DNA of 61,347 nucleotides from Paranoxybacillus sp035645275 (GTDB lineage: Bacteria; Bacillota; Bacilli; Bacillales; Anoxybacillaceae): the NCBI GenBank assembly GCA_035645275.1, contig DASQMX010000012.1, positions 1 through 61,347 on the forward strand, written 5' to 3'. Position 1 is the first letter of the stretch. The number at the start of each line of letters is the position of its first letter. Below are positions 16,308 through 25,382 of this stretch, piece after piece. A program made the position numbers and the translations under genes. A model generated the notes under the pieces. That model searched no databases. It saw only the letters and a program-made list of their open reading frames with translations, and was not told where the DNA came from.

Positions 16308-17762
16308 TTGGAGCAGTTTGTGAACAGCTTGAATGGGATTCTGTGGAGCCCGGTTATGATTTATCTTTGTCTTGGTGTCGGGCTGCTTTTTTCGCTTATG
16401 ACACGCTTTTTGCAAGTCAGGTATTTAAAGGATATGATTACTCTCATGTTTCAAGGGAAAAGTTCCGATGCCGGGGTATCTTCCTTCCAAGCGTTATCTC
16501 TTGCGCTTTCTGGCCGCGTCGGGACAGGTAACATTGCTGGAACGGCAACAGCTATTGCATTTGGCGGACCAGGGGCTGTTTTTTGGATGTGGGCGATTGC
16601 CTTTATCGGTGCTGCAAGCGCTTTCATTGAATCAACGCTCGCACAAATTTATAAAGTGAAACAGGACGGTCAATATCGAGGGGGACCAGCCTATTATATT
16701 GAAAAGGGAACAGGTTGGAAATGGTATGCTGTCTTGTTTGCGTTATCAGCAATTCTTGCGGTTGGTTTATTAATGCCTGGCATTCAATCGAACTCAATTG
16801 CATTAGGCTTAGAAAATGCATTCGGCATGAGCCCGACTATTACAGCAATCATTTTAGTTATTTTATTGGCTAGTATTATTTTCGGCGGGGTAAAGCGGAT
16901 TGCTACCGTTGCGCAATATGTTGTGCCGTTCATGGCGCTTGGATATATCCTTTTATCAATCATTATTGTTGTAATGAATATTGCGGAACTCCCATCTGTT
17001 TTTGCGCTCATTTTTAAAAGTGCTTTTGGCTTAGATTCTGCATTTGGCGGGATTATTGGTATGGCCATTTCATGGGGCGTAAAGCGGGGAATTTACTCGA
17101 ACGAAGCAGGTCAAGGTACTGGCGCGCATGCTGCTGCAGCTGCTGAAGTATCTCACCCAGCTAAGCAAGGATTAGTGCAGGCATTTTCAATTTATGTGGA
17201 TACATTGCTTGTCTGTTCGGCAACGGCATTCATGATTTTGTTTACGGGAATGTATAACACTCAGGCACCGGACGGCTCTTATATTGTGAACAACTTAGGT
17301 GATGTCGAACCTGGCCCTGCTTATACACAAGCGGCAATTGAGACCGTTTTACCTGGTTTTGGAGCTGGTTTCGTGGCTATTGCATTATTTTTCTTCGCGT
17401 TTACGACGATTATGGCCTATTACTACATTGCGGAAACGAATATTGCTTACTTAACTCGCGGAAAAGACAGCAGATGGCCAATGTTTGCCTTAAAAATTGC
17501 GATACTAGGTGCCACATTCTATGGGGCTGTAAAAACAGCCAGCCTTGCATGGGCATTAGGTGATGTCGGTTTAGGGATTATGGTTTGGTTAAATGTTATT
17601 GCAATTGTCATTCTTGCTAAACCGGCGTTAAAAGCGTTAAAAGATTACGAACAGCAGAAGAAACAAGGGCTTGACCCGGTATTTAACCCTGTGAAACTGG
17701 GGATTAAAAACGCCGACTACTGGGTACACGAATTTAAGAAAGATGAAGAACAGGTTTCTTAA
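16308..17762 (+). CDS. alanine/glycine:cation symporter (AGCS family)
   Basis: A 484-residue membrane protein with about 10-11 helices. Family landmarks include ALSGRVGTGNIAGTATAIAF, FWMWAIAFIGAASAFIESTL and WGVKRGIYSNEAGQGTGAHA. It imports alanine, glycine or related amino acids with Na+ or H+, like B. subtilis AlsT. Translation starts at TTG 16308, which has GGGGAGGAG at 16291-16299; no better in-frame ATG exists. It is a single-gene unit with its own terminator. Confidence 0.92.
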   Translation: MEQFVNSLNGILWSPVMIYLCLGVGLLFSLMTRFLQVRYLKDMITLMFQGKSSDAGVSSFQALSLALSGRVGTGNIAGTATAIAFGGPGAVFWMWAIAFIGAASAFIESTLAQIYKVKQDGQYRGGPAYYIEKGTGWKWYAVLFALSAILAVGLLMPGIQSNSIALGLENAFGMSPTITAIILVILLASIIFGGVKRIATVAQYVVPFMALGYILLSIIIVVMNIAELPSVFALIFKSAFGLDSAFGGIIGMAISWGVKRGIYSNEAGQGTGAHAAAAAEVSHPAKQGLVQAFSIYVDTLLVCSATAFMILFTGMYNTQAPDGSYIVNNLGDVEPGPAYTQAAIETVLPGFGAGFVAIALFFFAFTTIMAYYYIAETNIAYLTRGKDSRWPMFALKIAILGATFYGAVKTASLAWALGDVGLGIMVWLNVIAIVILAKPALKALKDYEQQKKQGLDPVFNPVKLGIKNADYWVHEFKKDEEQVS

Positions 17763-17777
17763 TGTTTAATGGTTGTG

Positions 17778-17811
17778 AAGCAGGAGCCGATGAAAGGTTC
17801 CTGCTTTTTTT
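17778..17811 (+). terminator. Rho-independent terminator
   Basis: AAGCAGGAGCC / GGTTCCTGCTT stem followed by a 7-T run, shortly after the symporter stop. Confidence 0.9.
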
Positions 17812-17957
17812 GTGAAAATAACGTAGTTCGTTAGTACATTTTGCTCATGGATGTTTATATATTTTCTTTAACAAAATTGTCAAACTATAGACAACGTTTT
17901 AAGTTGGATTTCCATTAACATGGATGTTAGAACATCCTTGACAGAATTGAGGGAAAT

Positions 17958-19055
17958 ATGTTGAACAGCAGGGAACCATTGTGGAAGGAAGCGGAAATAT
18001 TTATTAGGAATTGCTATAACGAGTTAGGGAAAAGTGCTGCGGATATTGAACGGAGATTGCAAGAAATCAAAAAAGAAATTGAAGCGAATGGGTTTTACAA
18101 GCATACTTACGAAGAATTAGAGCATGGGGCGAGAATGGCTTGGCGCAACAGCAATCGCTGTATTGGTCGCTTATTTTGGCAGACACTGCACGTCTTTGAC
18201 GCCAGACATTTAGAAACAGAGGAAGAAATTTTCGAAAGTTTACTGCAGCATATCGAGTTTGCTACGAATAAAGGGAAAATACGCCCGGCTATTACGGTGT
18301 TTAAACCGGTTGAAAATGGTGTAGAGAACGTGCGGATTTGGAATCATCAGCTCATTCGCTATGCGGGGTATGAAACAGAACACGGTGTGATAGGCGACTC
18401 TTCTTCGATTCCTTTCACGAAAGCGTGCGAGCAGATGGGATGGAAAGGGGAAAGAACGCATTTTGATATTTTACCTTTAGTGATTCAGATAAAGGGAAAG
18501 AAGCCGAAATGGTTTGAAATCTCGAAAGAGCTGGTTTTGGAAGTGCCAATTGAACATCCGGAGTTTTCATGGTTTAACGATTTGCAGTTAAAATGGTATG
18601 CTGTTCCGATTATTTCTGATATGTGTTTAGAAATTGGCGGCATTCGTTATACAGCCGCCCCTTTTAACGGCTGGTATATGGAAACAGAAATTGGGGCGCG
18701 AAATTTTGCGGATGACTATCGATACAATATGCTTCCGAAAATCGCCTCCTGCATGGGATTAGACATGAGTACGAACGCAACGCTTTGGAAAGATAAAGCA
18801 TTAATTGAATTAAATATTGCTGTACTGCATTCTTATAAAAAAGCGGGTGTCAGCATTGTCGATCATCATACGGCAGCACAGCAATTTAAGCTGTTTGAAC
18901 AAAAAGAACAACAGGCTTGCCGTCATGTAACAGGGGATTGGACATGGCTCATACCGCCTGTTTCCCCAGCGACTACTCATATTTTTCATAAAAATTATGA
19001 CAACACAACGGTTACACCCAATTATTTTTATCAGATGCGGCCTTATGAAAAATAA
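17958..19055 (+). CDS. nos: nitric oxide synthase oxygenase (bacterial NOS)
   Basis: A 365-residue oxygenase-only NOS, the usual bacterial length, with no reductase domain. HGARMAWRNSNRCIGRLFW carries the axial haem Cys (Cys68), and NGWYMETEIGARNF contributes the arginine-binding glutamate. It makes NO from L-arginine using electrons from cellular flavodoxin-type reductases, protecting against oxidative damage and antibiotics in Bacillus. ATG 17958 has GAGGG just upstream. The thermophile homologue (gsNOS) is well characterised. It is a single-gene unit. Confidence 0.96.
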   Translation: MLNSREPLWKEAEIFIRNCYNELGKSAADIERRLQEIKKEIEANGFYKHTYEELEHGARMAWRNSNRCIGRLFWQTLHVFDARHLETEEEIFESLLQHIEFATNKGKIRPAITVFKPVENGVENVRIWNHQLIRYAGYETEHGVIGDSSSIPFTKACEQMGWKGERTHFDILPLVIQIKGKKPKWFEISKELVLEVPIEHPEFSWFNDLQLKWYAVPIISDMCLEIGGIRYTAAPFNGWYMETEIGARNFADDYRYNMLPKIASCMGLDMSTNATLWKDKALIELNIAVLHSYKKAGVSIVDHHTAAQQFKLFEQKEQQACRHVTGDWTWLIPPVSPATTHIFHKNYDNTTVTPNYFYQMRPYEK

Positions 19056-19081
19056 ATGATAAGAAAAAGCGATGCCTAATA

Positions 19082-19426
19082 GGTGTCGCTAACGCAAAGC
19101 AGGCCGTTGAAGATCCTAATTCCATTTATCACTACTATCGCAAACTGATTCAATTACGCAAACAATATCCAATTGTTGTGTATGGCAGTTATGACATCAT
19201 CTTGCCAGAACATGAGCAAATTTATGCATACACAAGAACCTATAAGAATGAAAAATTGCTTGTGATTTTAAACTTCTCCGCTGCTCAACCGACATTTGAG
19301 CTGCCAAAAGATATAACATTCACAACAAAAGAACTGTTAATTAGCAATTATAATGTTAAGAATGAGGAAGCAATTGAAACATTTACGTTAAAGCCGTATG
19401 AAGCGAGAGTATATTTGTTAAAATAG
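19082..19426 (+). pseudogene. GH13 alpha-glucosidase (oligo-1,6-glucosidase), C-terminal remnant
   Basis: An open frame of about 114 codons reads NAKQAVEDPNSIYHYYRKLI, then QLRKQYPIVVYGSYDIILPE and a beta-sandwich end (LPKDITFTTKELLISNYNV, EARVYLLK). This is the typical tail of Bacillus oligo-1,6-glucosidases: the end of the barrel plus domain C. The catalytic N-terminal 430 or so residues are missing, and the frame begins abruptly 27 bases after the nos stop, so it is a deletion scar. It may once have belonged with the maltose genes 3 kb upstream. No start or promoter of its own is evident. Confidence 0.85.
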
Positions 19427-19432
19427 CAGCAA

Positions 19433-19484
19433 AAAATCCCCTGATGATTCGCGAAACAATGGCGGGTCATCAAGGGGGTTTTTA
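19433..19484 (+). terminator. Rho-independent terminator
   Basis: ATCCCCTGATGA / TCATCAAGGGGGT stem with a 19-nt loop and T run. It probably served the lost alpha-glucosidase and now ends the nos transcript. Confidence 0.8.
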
Positions 19485-19556
19485 CTTTTGAAGACAGCAT
19501 CATATTTCGTTTTTCAGCTCCATATATTGAAATAAAAAAACTAGGGGAAGATAAGA

Positions 19557-19997
19557 ATGCAATTTTATTATGGTGAGCAAATGCCGTTAAGAATTTTGGA
19601 TGAAGCGGAGTTTTGGAAACACCAAGAAGAAGAGCATACGGTTGTGATTCGCGAGCTTGTCGCTGGATTGGAAGAACCGTTCATTGAAGCGTTGAAAAAA
19701 TGGGAAGAGGTTCTGTCTGCGACACATCAACAAGTCGTTCGGTATATTGAATCACTCATTCGGTCGTCTTATTATATTCCCGCTCAGCTGTATCAACAAG
19801 TTTTGCAACTTATATCCTACTGCTTACAACAAAGTTTAGATTTTATCAAGCTATGCCAACAAATTAAAACAGAAAGTGCAGCGGTAAGCAAAAATCCAAC
19901 TGCGAAGGTCGTATTAAACCATATCATCCGCGAGTCGGAATATTTTGTAGGGATTGCCCAAGCGTTGTTGTATCGTAAACAGCATACATCATATTGA
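19557..19997 (+). CDS. DUF2935 family protein, half-length
   Basis: A 146-residue helical protein with EAEFWKHQEEEHTVVIRELV near the N-terminus and ESEYFVGIAQALLY near the C-terminus, the pattern of DUF2935 helical bundles (metal-binding-like Glu/His residues in LRFWxxHxxxH-type motifs). As I recall, family members are often about 260 residues with two such bundles, so this is a single-bundle version. Function is unknown. A weak ribosome site (AGGGGAAG) lies at about 19542-19549. Confidence 0.6.
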   Translation: MQFYYGEQMPLRILDEAEFWKHQEEEHTVVIRELVAGLEEPFIEALKKWEEVLSATHQQVVRYIESLIRSSYYIPAQLYQQVLQLISYCLQQSLDFIKLCQQIKTESAAVSKNPTAKVVLNHIIRESEYFVGIAQALLYRKQHTSY

Positions 19998-20046
19998 GAA
20001 AATGGGCACACTCTTTCAGCGTTGAAGCAAGAGTATTCTAATAGAA

Positions 20047-20136
20047 AAGAGCTGACCAAAAAGCAAAGTGTCAGACCTCAACAACACAAGTATGTGAAAT
20101 GAGCGTGAGGTCTGACACTTATGAGCCAGCCTCTTT
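20047..20136. repeat. nested palindromic repeat, copy 2 (reverse orientation)
   Basis: AGAGCTGACC / GAGCCAGCCTC outer arms and AAGTGTCAGACCTC / GAGGTCTGACACTT inner arms; the central AT stem is shortened. It lies between convergent genes (DUF2935 and the GGDEF-EAL gene) and stops 8 bases short of the latter's stop codon. Confidence 0.9.
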
Positions 20137-20144
20137 TGCTTGGT

Positions 20145-23100
20145 TTACTTTAAGGTTGTTTCTATATATTTGTTTTCTAATTCTTCTTTTGTTAGAGGAC
20201 GGCTGAAGTAATATCCTTGCGCAAATTCGCAGCCGAGCATTCGTAAATAAGCAGCCTGTTCTTCTGTTTCGACTCCTTCACAAATCACTTCGATGCCTAG
20301 TCGTTTTGATAATAAAATAATACTATCAAGAATCGCAATGTCCCGTTCTTTTTTCGGAATTTCTTTTACAAATGAGCGGTCAACTTTAATTTTGTCAATA
20401 GGGAAATCTTTGAAATATACTAACGAAGAATAACCTGAGCCGAAATCGTCCAAAGCGATGCGGACGCCGATTTCCCTTAATTTCTCCAACACTTTGCTTA
20501 CTTCTTCGATACTTTTAGCTAATGCTGTTTCTGTTAACTCTAATTCAAGGTCATGTAAATCACAATGGTTTGTTTCAAAAATGGAGATGAGTTTGTCAAT
20601 AAAAGTTTTATTTTCAAGGTTTAATGTTGAGATATTTACGGCCATTCGAATATGGAGTCCTTTTTCTTTCCAGTCTTTAAGCTGTCTAGCTGCTTCTTGT
20701 AAAACCCATTCGGTGATTTCATCAATCATATTTAACCGCTCGCAAATAGGAATAAACTCCATCGGCGATACAGCCCCTAAAGTTGGATGGGTATAGCGCA
20801 ACAACGCTTCTACGCCGATTAGTTTTCCTGTTTCCAACTGGATTTGCGGCTGATAGACTAAATGAAATGCGCTTTGTTCCAGCGCTTGTTTTAAATGGTT
20901 TTCCAGTAAGATTGAACGTTGCATATGTTCTGTCAACGTTTTTTCATAAAAATAAAACTTATTTCTTCCTTCGTTTTTGGCTTGATATAGTGCTTGATCG
21001 CCATGAGAAAGAAGCTCTTCGACCGTTTGGCCATCTTCCGGATAAAAGGCAATTCCGATCGAGGAAGTTAAGATAAATTCATAATTTTTAATATTCCATG
21101 GAATTTGCATGTTTTCAATAATTTGTTGCGCCACTTGAGCCGCTTCTTCTTTTGATTGGACGCGGGATAAAAGAACCGTGAATTCATCACCGCCCCAACG
21201 GCCAATGATGTCGGATTCTGATAAGCATGCTTTTAACCGTGCAACAAAGTTTCGCAAAAGTTCATCTCCGACGTCATGCCCGAGAACATCATTCACCCAT
21301 TTAAAGCGGTCGAAGTCTAAATACATTAAAGCAAAGCGGGTATTATTTTGTTTAGCCTGTTCAATTTGTTTGACTAATTGTTCTTGGAAAAATCTTCGGT
21401 TCGCTACTCCTGTCAGCGCATCATAAAATGCCATTTGTTCTAATTTTTCTTCATATGCTTTCCGTTCGGAAATATCTCGCGCTACAGCAATATAATGGAC
21501 GAATTGGTCGTTTTCATCAAATATCGATGAAGTATGCGATTCGATCCAAACATAGTTTCCTTGTTTTGTCTTGGTTCGATATTCCAATGAATCACGTTCT
21601 TTCTTTTTATAGCGCAGTCTTTTTTGAACGAATGGAATATCGTCAGGATGGAGAATGGTAAATAACGATTTTCCTTCCAGTTCTTCTGGTTCATATCCTA
21701 AAATCGTTTTATGGGATGGAGACGCATATCGAATGATTCCTGTTTCGTCTATAATACGAATTAAGTCCGATGAATGTTCGGTGATTAAACGAAATTTTTG
21801 TTCGCTCTCCTGCAGTGCTTGTTCCGCCTTTACTTTTTCACCTATATCCTTTGAAGTCACTAATACATGCTTCAGGTTGCCATTTTCGTCAAAAAGGGGA
21901 ACGGCATGTGATTCAGTAATAATGTAGTAATGATTACGATGACGGTAACGAAAGCGCGCAGTTACCGGTTTCTTTGTTTTTGTTAATTCATTAAACAAAT
22001 TCGTGATTCGGTCAAAATCCTCTGGATGAATGAGTTCAAAAGCTGATTTACCTTGCAGAAAGTGGCTTGGATACCCCAATATTTTTTCATAAGAAGGAGA
22101 GACGTATTCAAACACTCCATCAACGTTTAATAAGCAGACTAAATCGCTCATATTCTCGGTAACGAGCTTATATTTCTCTTTGTTTTCTTGTAAGGTTTTC
22201 TCAAATTGTTTTCGCTCGCTAATATCTCTAGTAATCGCAACGAATCCTTCAATGTCGCCCTTTTCATTTTTTAGCGGCGATATCGAGAGGCTCACATCGA
22301 TGAGCATCCCATCTTTTCGCTGCAGTTTCGTTTCTACATTCGTAATATGCTCGCCATTTAAAAGTTTTCTTTCTAGAATATGGCTCGTTTCTCTCCATGA
22401 AGAAGGGATAATCGGAAGTTTTTTTCCGATTAGTTCCTCTTTCGTCCAGCCAAACATCGCTTCAAATGCCGGGTTTACATATTGGATAATACTATTTAAG
22501 TCAGTCACGTTAATCGCGTCGGCCGTGCTTTGGAAAAATGACTGAAGTTTTTCATGTGTCCGGCGCAAGTCTTCGGCTATCGTATATTTTTCTGTTATAT
22601 CTTGAATCACCGAATAAAGCCCTTCTATTTTATCATCGATGCTAATCGGGATATTTTTGATTTTAAGAACCCTTGTATGGCCGTCTTTATGGATCGCTTT
22701 AACGACGCATTCGTTCCCTTTGCCTTTAAGAGCGTCTTGAAAGTTATTCCATGCGATTTCCTGGTCCTCTTCTTTTATATACGATAAAAAACTTTTTTCG
22801 CTTAAATCAGCAATGCTATATCCAAGAAGCGTTTCAAATTTGCCATTACTGTTTATAAAATTTCCTGCTGCATCAAAGGAAATAATGCCGTTAGGATTAT
22901 TAAAAAAAAGAGATTGATACTTCGCTTCTTGAATTTTGAGCTGTCTTGTGTGTTCGATTTCTTCAATATATGAGCGAATAAGAATAAGCCCTAGAAAGAA
23001 GACGGTGCTACCCACAACTAAGGCGAGAATTTCTTTTTGACTAATTTCAATACCAGGATGATGAGGAGCAGGAAGTTGATCAAGGTTTGTGACCATCATG

Positions 23101-23786
23101 GCTACATAATGGATCCCTGATATGGCCAATCCCATTATAATAGCAGCTATTAATTTTATCGTATTGGTGAACTTATGTTTTGTTTGAAAGTATTGAAATA
23201 CATACATCGAAAAAATCGCTAAAAGAATACCAATTCCAATCGATGCAATGAGCCAAGAAGTTTTATAAGTAACAATAAAATGGCTTTCCATCGCTTTCAT
23301 GCCTGTATAATGCATAACAGCAATGCTAACTCCTAGTAATAAGCCGCTTACCATGTAACGTTGTTGAAAATTTTTCTGAAAACACATATAAAAATAGGCA
23401 AGAATGCTGCCGATAACAGCAGAGATGAACGAAAAAAGCGTTAAAAACAAATTATATAAATGCATACTGCTGTTTATTTTAATAGAAAGCATGCTGGTAA
23501 AATGCGTCGCCCAAATTCCAAGTCCCATGCAAGAGGCGCTGATGATTAACGTGTTCCATTTTCGTTGTTGATTATGTAACCTAGTTGCTGATTGCAACGA
23601 TGTATATGAACCAAGTATAGAAATCGCAATCGATAAAATAACAACGGCTGGTTCAAATTTAAGCTGCAACACTTCTATGATAACACCACCTAATAAGGAT
23701 AAAATAACAAATCCATTATATGCATTATAGGTTTCTAGATGGAAAAGAAACAATAAACGTGTCATCAAATGTCGGAAAAATGTCAC
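20145..23786 (-). CDS. membrane MHYT-PAS(x4)-GGDEF-EAL cyclic-di-GMP protein
   Basis: A 1213-residue protein. The N-terminal seven-helix MHYT sensor (about 20-270) shows THFTSML, MHYTGMKAM and IHYVAMMV. Four PAS/PAC repeats follow (about 285-785; DITEK, DISERK, DIGEK, DISERK ends). The GGDEF domain has an intact WGGDEFTVLL, and the EAL domain starts GVEALLRY with LDDFGSGYSSL. Both catalytic motifs look intact, so it could make and degrade c-di-GMP; one activity may dominate. MHYT domains are thought to sense O2, CO or NO through copper, which is notable close to a NO synthase. The start is uncertain: GTG 23786 and ATG 23765 both lack a clear ribosome site. Confidence 0.92.
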   Translation of the reverse strand: MTFFRHLMTRLLFLFHLETYNAYNGFVILSLLGGVIIEVLQLKFEPAVVILSIAISILGSYTSLQSATRLHNQQRKWNTLIISASCMGLGIWATHFTSMLSIKINSSMHLYNLFLTLFSFISAVIGSILAYFYMCFQKNFQQRYMVSGLLLGVSIAVMHYTGMKAMESHFIVTYKTSWLIASIGIGILLAIFSMYVFQYFQTKHKFTNTIKLIAAIIMGLAISGIHYVAMMVTNLDQLPAPHHPGIEISQKEILALVVGSTVFFLGLILIRSYIEEIEHTRQLKIQEAKYQSLFFNNPNGIISFDAAGNFINSNGKFETLLGYSIADLSEKSFLSYIKEEDQEIAWNNFQDALKGKGNECVVKAIHKDGHTRVLKIKNIPISIDDKIEGLYSVIQDITEKYTIAEDLRRTHEKLQSFFQSTADAINVTDLNSIIQYVNPAFEAMFGWTKEELIGKKLPIIPSSWRETSHILERKLLNGEHITNVETKLQRKDGMLIDVSLSISPLKNEKGDIEGFVAITRDISERKQFEKTLQENKEKYKLVTENMSDLVCLLNVDGVFEYVSPSYEKILGYPSHFLQGKSAFELIHPEDFDRITNLFNELTKTKKPVTARFRYRHRNHYYIITESHAVPLFDENGNLKHVLVTSKDIGEKVKAEQALQESEQKFRLITEHSSDLIRIIDETGIIRYASPSHKTILGYEPEELEGKSLFTILHPDDIPFVQKRLRYKKKERDSLEYRTKTKQGNYVWIESHTSSIFDENDQFVHYIAVARDISERKAYEEKLEQMAFYDALTGVANRRFFQEQLVKQIEQAKQNNTRFALMYLDFDRFKWVNDVLGHDVGDELLRNFVARLKACLSESDIIGRWGGDEFTVLLSRVQSKEEAAQVAQQIIENMQIPWNIKNYEFILTSSIGIAFYPEDGQTVEELLSHGDQALYQAKNEGRNKFYFYEKTLTEHMQRSILLENHLKQALEQSAFHLVYQPQIQLETGKLIGVEALLRYTHPTLGAVSPMEFIPICERLNMIDEITEWVLQEAARQLKDWKEKGLHIRMAVNISTLNLENKTFIDKLISIFETNHCDLHDLELELTETALAKSIEEVSKVLEKLREIGVRIALDDFGSGYSSLVYFKDFPIDKIKVDRSFVKEIPKKERDIAILDSIILLSKRLGIEVICEGVETEEQAAYLRMLGCEFAQGYYFSRPLTKEELENKYIETTLK

Positions 23787-23975
23787 GAAATGTCGATAAG
23801 TAGGTATATTTTATTATCAATCTAAAAATCGCTATAAACACTTGATTATGAAAATTCATGAAGAGATTGATAAGGAAAAGTGATGTGCTTACAATAATAT
23901 GATTTTAATTGGTAAATAAGAGAAGCGCCAGTAGATGAGCTTCTGTTGTCCTAGCTGCAGGTGCGCTGGGATTAG

Positions 23976-24143
23976 GTTAAATTATTAGAGTTTTATGTCG
24001 ATCGGAATAAAAAAGTGTTTATAGAAGGTGGGCTGGAGGCATTTAAGATTTTACATCCGGAAGACAGGTCGAGATTTCGTAAAATGAAATATTGTCGTCA
24101 ATGCCTAAAAGTCTATTATTATTTAAGAGGTTTTCTTCATTAA
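23976..24143 (+). other. possible decayed ORF (55 codons, CxxC pair)
   Basis: In the gene-poor stretch 23787-24346, an open frame without a good start encodes FYVDRNKKVFIEGGLEAFKI, then RKMKYCRQCLKVYYYLRGF. Composition looks protein-like rather than random, with a CRQC pair as in small zinc-ribbon proteins. It has no ribosome site and an in-frame stop just upstream, so it is probably a remnant. The family was not recognised. Confidence 0.3.
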
Positions 24144-24196
24144 AATAGTATGTGGAACGAAAATACTAGAAATTAAAATGGAGGTATGTTCCGCGA

Positions 24197-24364
24197 TTGT
24201 CTGTTGTGCTAGATATACGCCTATTTTTAGGCAGAGAGAAAAAGGGCTCCGAAATAGAACGCCTGTCAATACTAGCATCAGTTAGCACGATGTTGTTGCT
24301 ATATTGTGATGAAGAAGGAAAACAAGTTGCTCAAAAGGCATTCCCTTCATTTTGCGACGTTTAA
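24197..24364 (+). other. possible short ORF (55 codons)
   Basis: TTG 24197 opens a frame encoding VLDIRLFLGREKKGSEIERL and ending KAFPSFCDV. GGAGGT lies 12-17 bases upstream, which is too far for a strong start. The frame overlaps the 3' end of the convergent VC0807-family pseudogene by 18 bases. It could be a small gene or another remnant in this decaying zone. Confidence 0.25.
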
Positions 24365-24996
24365 TTCATTTTTTACCTTTTCAATTAGCTCTGGCGATTG
24401 ATTAATCATTTTAGAGATATATGAATAACCGACAACGGTAATACCGGCCATTACCCAGCTAAACGCCTGCCGGAAAAGAAGCCCTTTTGTAAACGCATCA
24501 GTGCCGTATTCGAGAATAAGCCATGTTTTGATTGCTGCTAAAATGCTGTTTTTCAGTGCAAATCCTAAGGTGACGAGTTGGAAAATGACAAAAATCTTTT
24601 TCTGAAAAAATAATTTTTTGCTGAAGGTACGGTCCTGTCCTTGAAGTTCAACGAAATCTAATCCAAAATATAAGGCCATTGGTTGTTTAATAACGATTGT
24701 AAGCAAAAAGAAAAAGCAAGTGCATAGTCGTAAAAAACATGGTTCCAAAGCATTTGCAAAGCGGAACCTGCGAAAACATCAATCAGTGTGCCGATGATTA
24801 AGTTTCCGATGATGAAAAGACCGGTAATATGAATACGTTTTAGTTCGTAAAAGCGATAGATGCTATAAATAATGCCAGGGACGGAAGAAATCAGCATAGC
24901 ATAGTAATCATCGATATAATCTTTGCTAACGTTCCAAACAACTAACGGGAAAATAACAAAACAAACAAGATCTAAAAGAACGATATTTTTCCGCAA
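24347..24996 (-). pseudogene. VC0807-like multi-pass membrane protein, frameshifted
   Basis: Two overlapping minus frames read as one protein of about 215 residues: LRKNIVLLDLVCFVIFPLVV through NHVFYDYALA, then after a one-base shift FFFLLTIVIKQPMALYFGLD to NQSPELIEKVKNELNVAK. The break lies in the pyrimidine run TTTTTCTTTTTG (about 24703-24716), a typical indel site. The hydrophobic pattern (5-6 helices) resembles proteins annotated as VC0807 family. The natural start is probably TTG 24996 with AGAGGTG 6 bases upstream. A sequencing error at the homopolymer would restore the gene. Confidence 0.65.
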
Positions 24997-25021
24997 CCTT
25001 TTCACCTCTTGTTCTTTTATT

Positions 25022-25185
25022 CTATTGCAGTCGGGAAAATCCTTCTTCAACAAATTCTTTATAATTATCCCTATCAAAAATTGCTTTTGCGAAATCAATT
25101 ATTTTAAATACACTGACCGCGGCAATTTCAATCGGCTTTCCTTCAACGTCATTGACTTTTAATTTGCCATGCTTTTGTTCCTATC
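25022..25185 (-). pseudogene. SPFH/stomatin-like protein, internal fragment
   Basis: The minus-strand frame reads LKVNDVEGKPIEIAAVSVFK, then IIDFAKAIFDRDNYKEFVEE. This is the middle of an SPFH domain (stomatin/prohibitin class), where the family has KVND-x-GxPI and D-x-x-AxFxVDDYxxFV. The frame stops at TAG 25022-25024 and has no start, so only about 54 codons survive. It lies just upstream of the broken VC0807-family gene. Confidence 0.7.
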
Positions 25186-25382
25186 ATTTATCCTCGCCCC
25201 TTAACATTCATTTTGATATCTATTTTCTGAATTATGTAAATAAAAAACAATAATTTTTTTCAGCATGAGGTAGGATTATTTTGTTTGATATATAAATAAG
25301 TTCTTATGATGTTTTTAGATTGCTACAGAAAAGTAGCTGTTCATGTCAGAAGCAAAAATCCACCTAATTGGGAGTGTTCATA

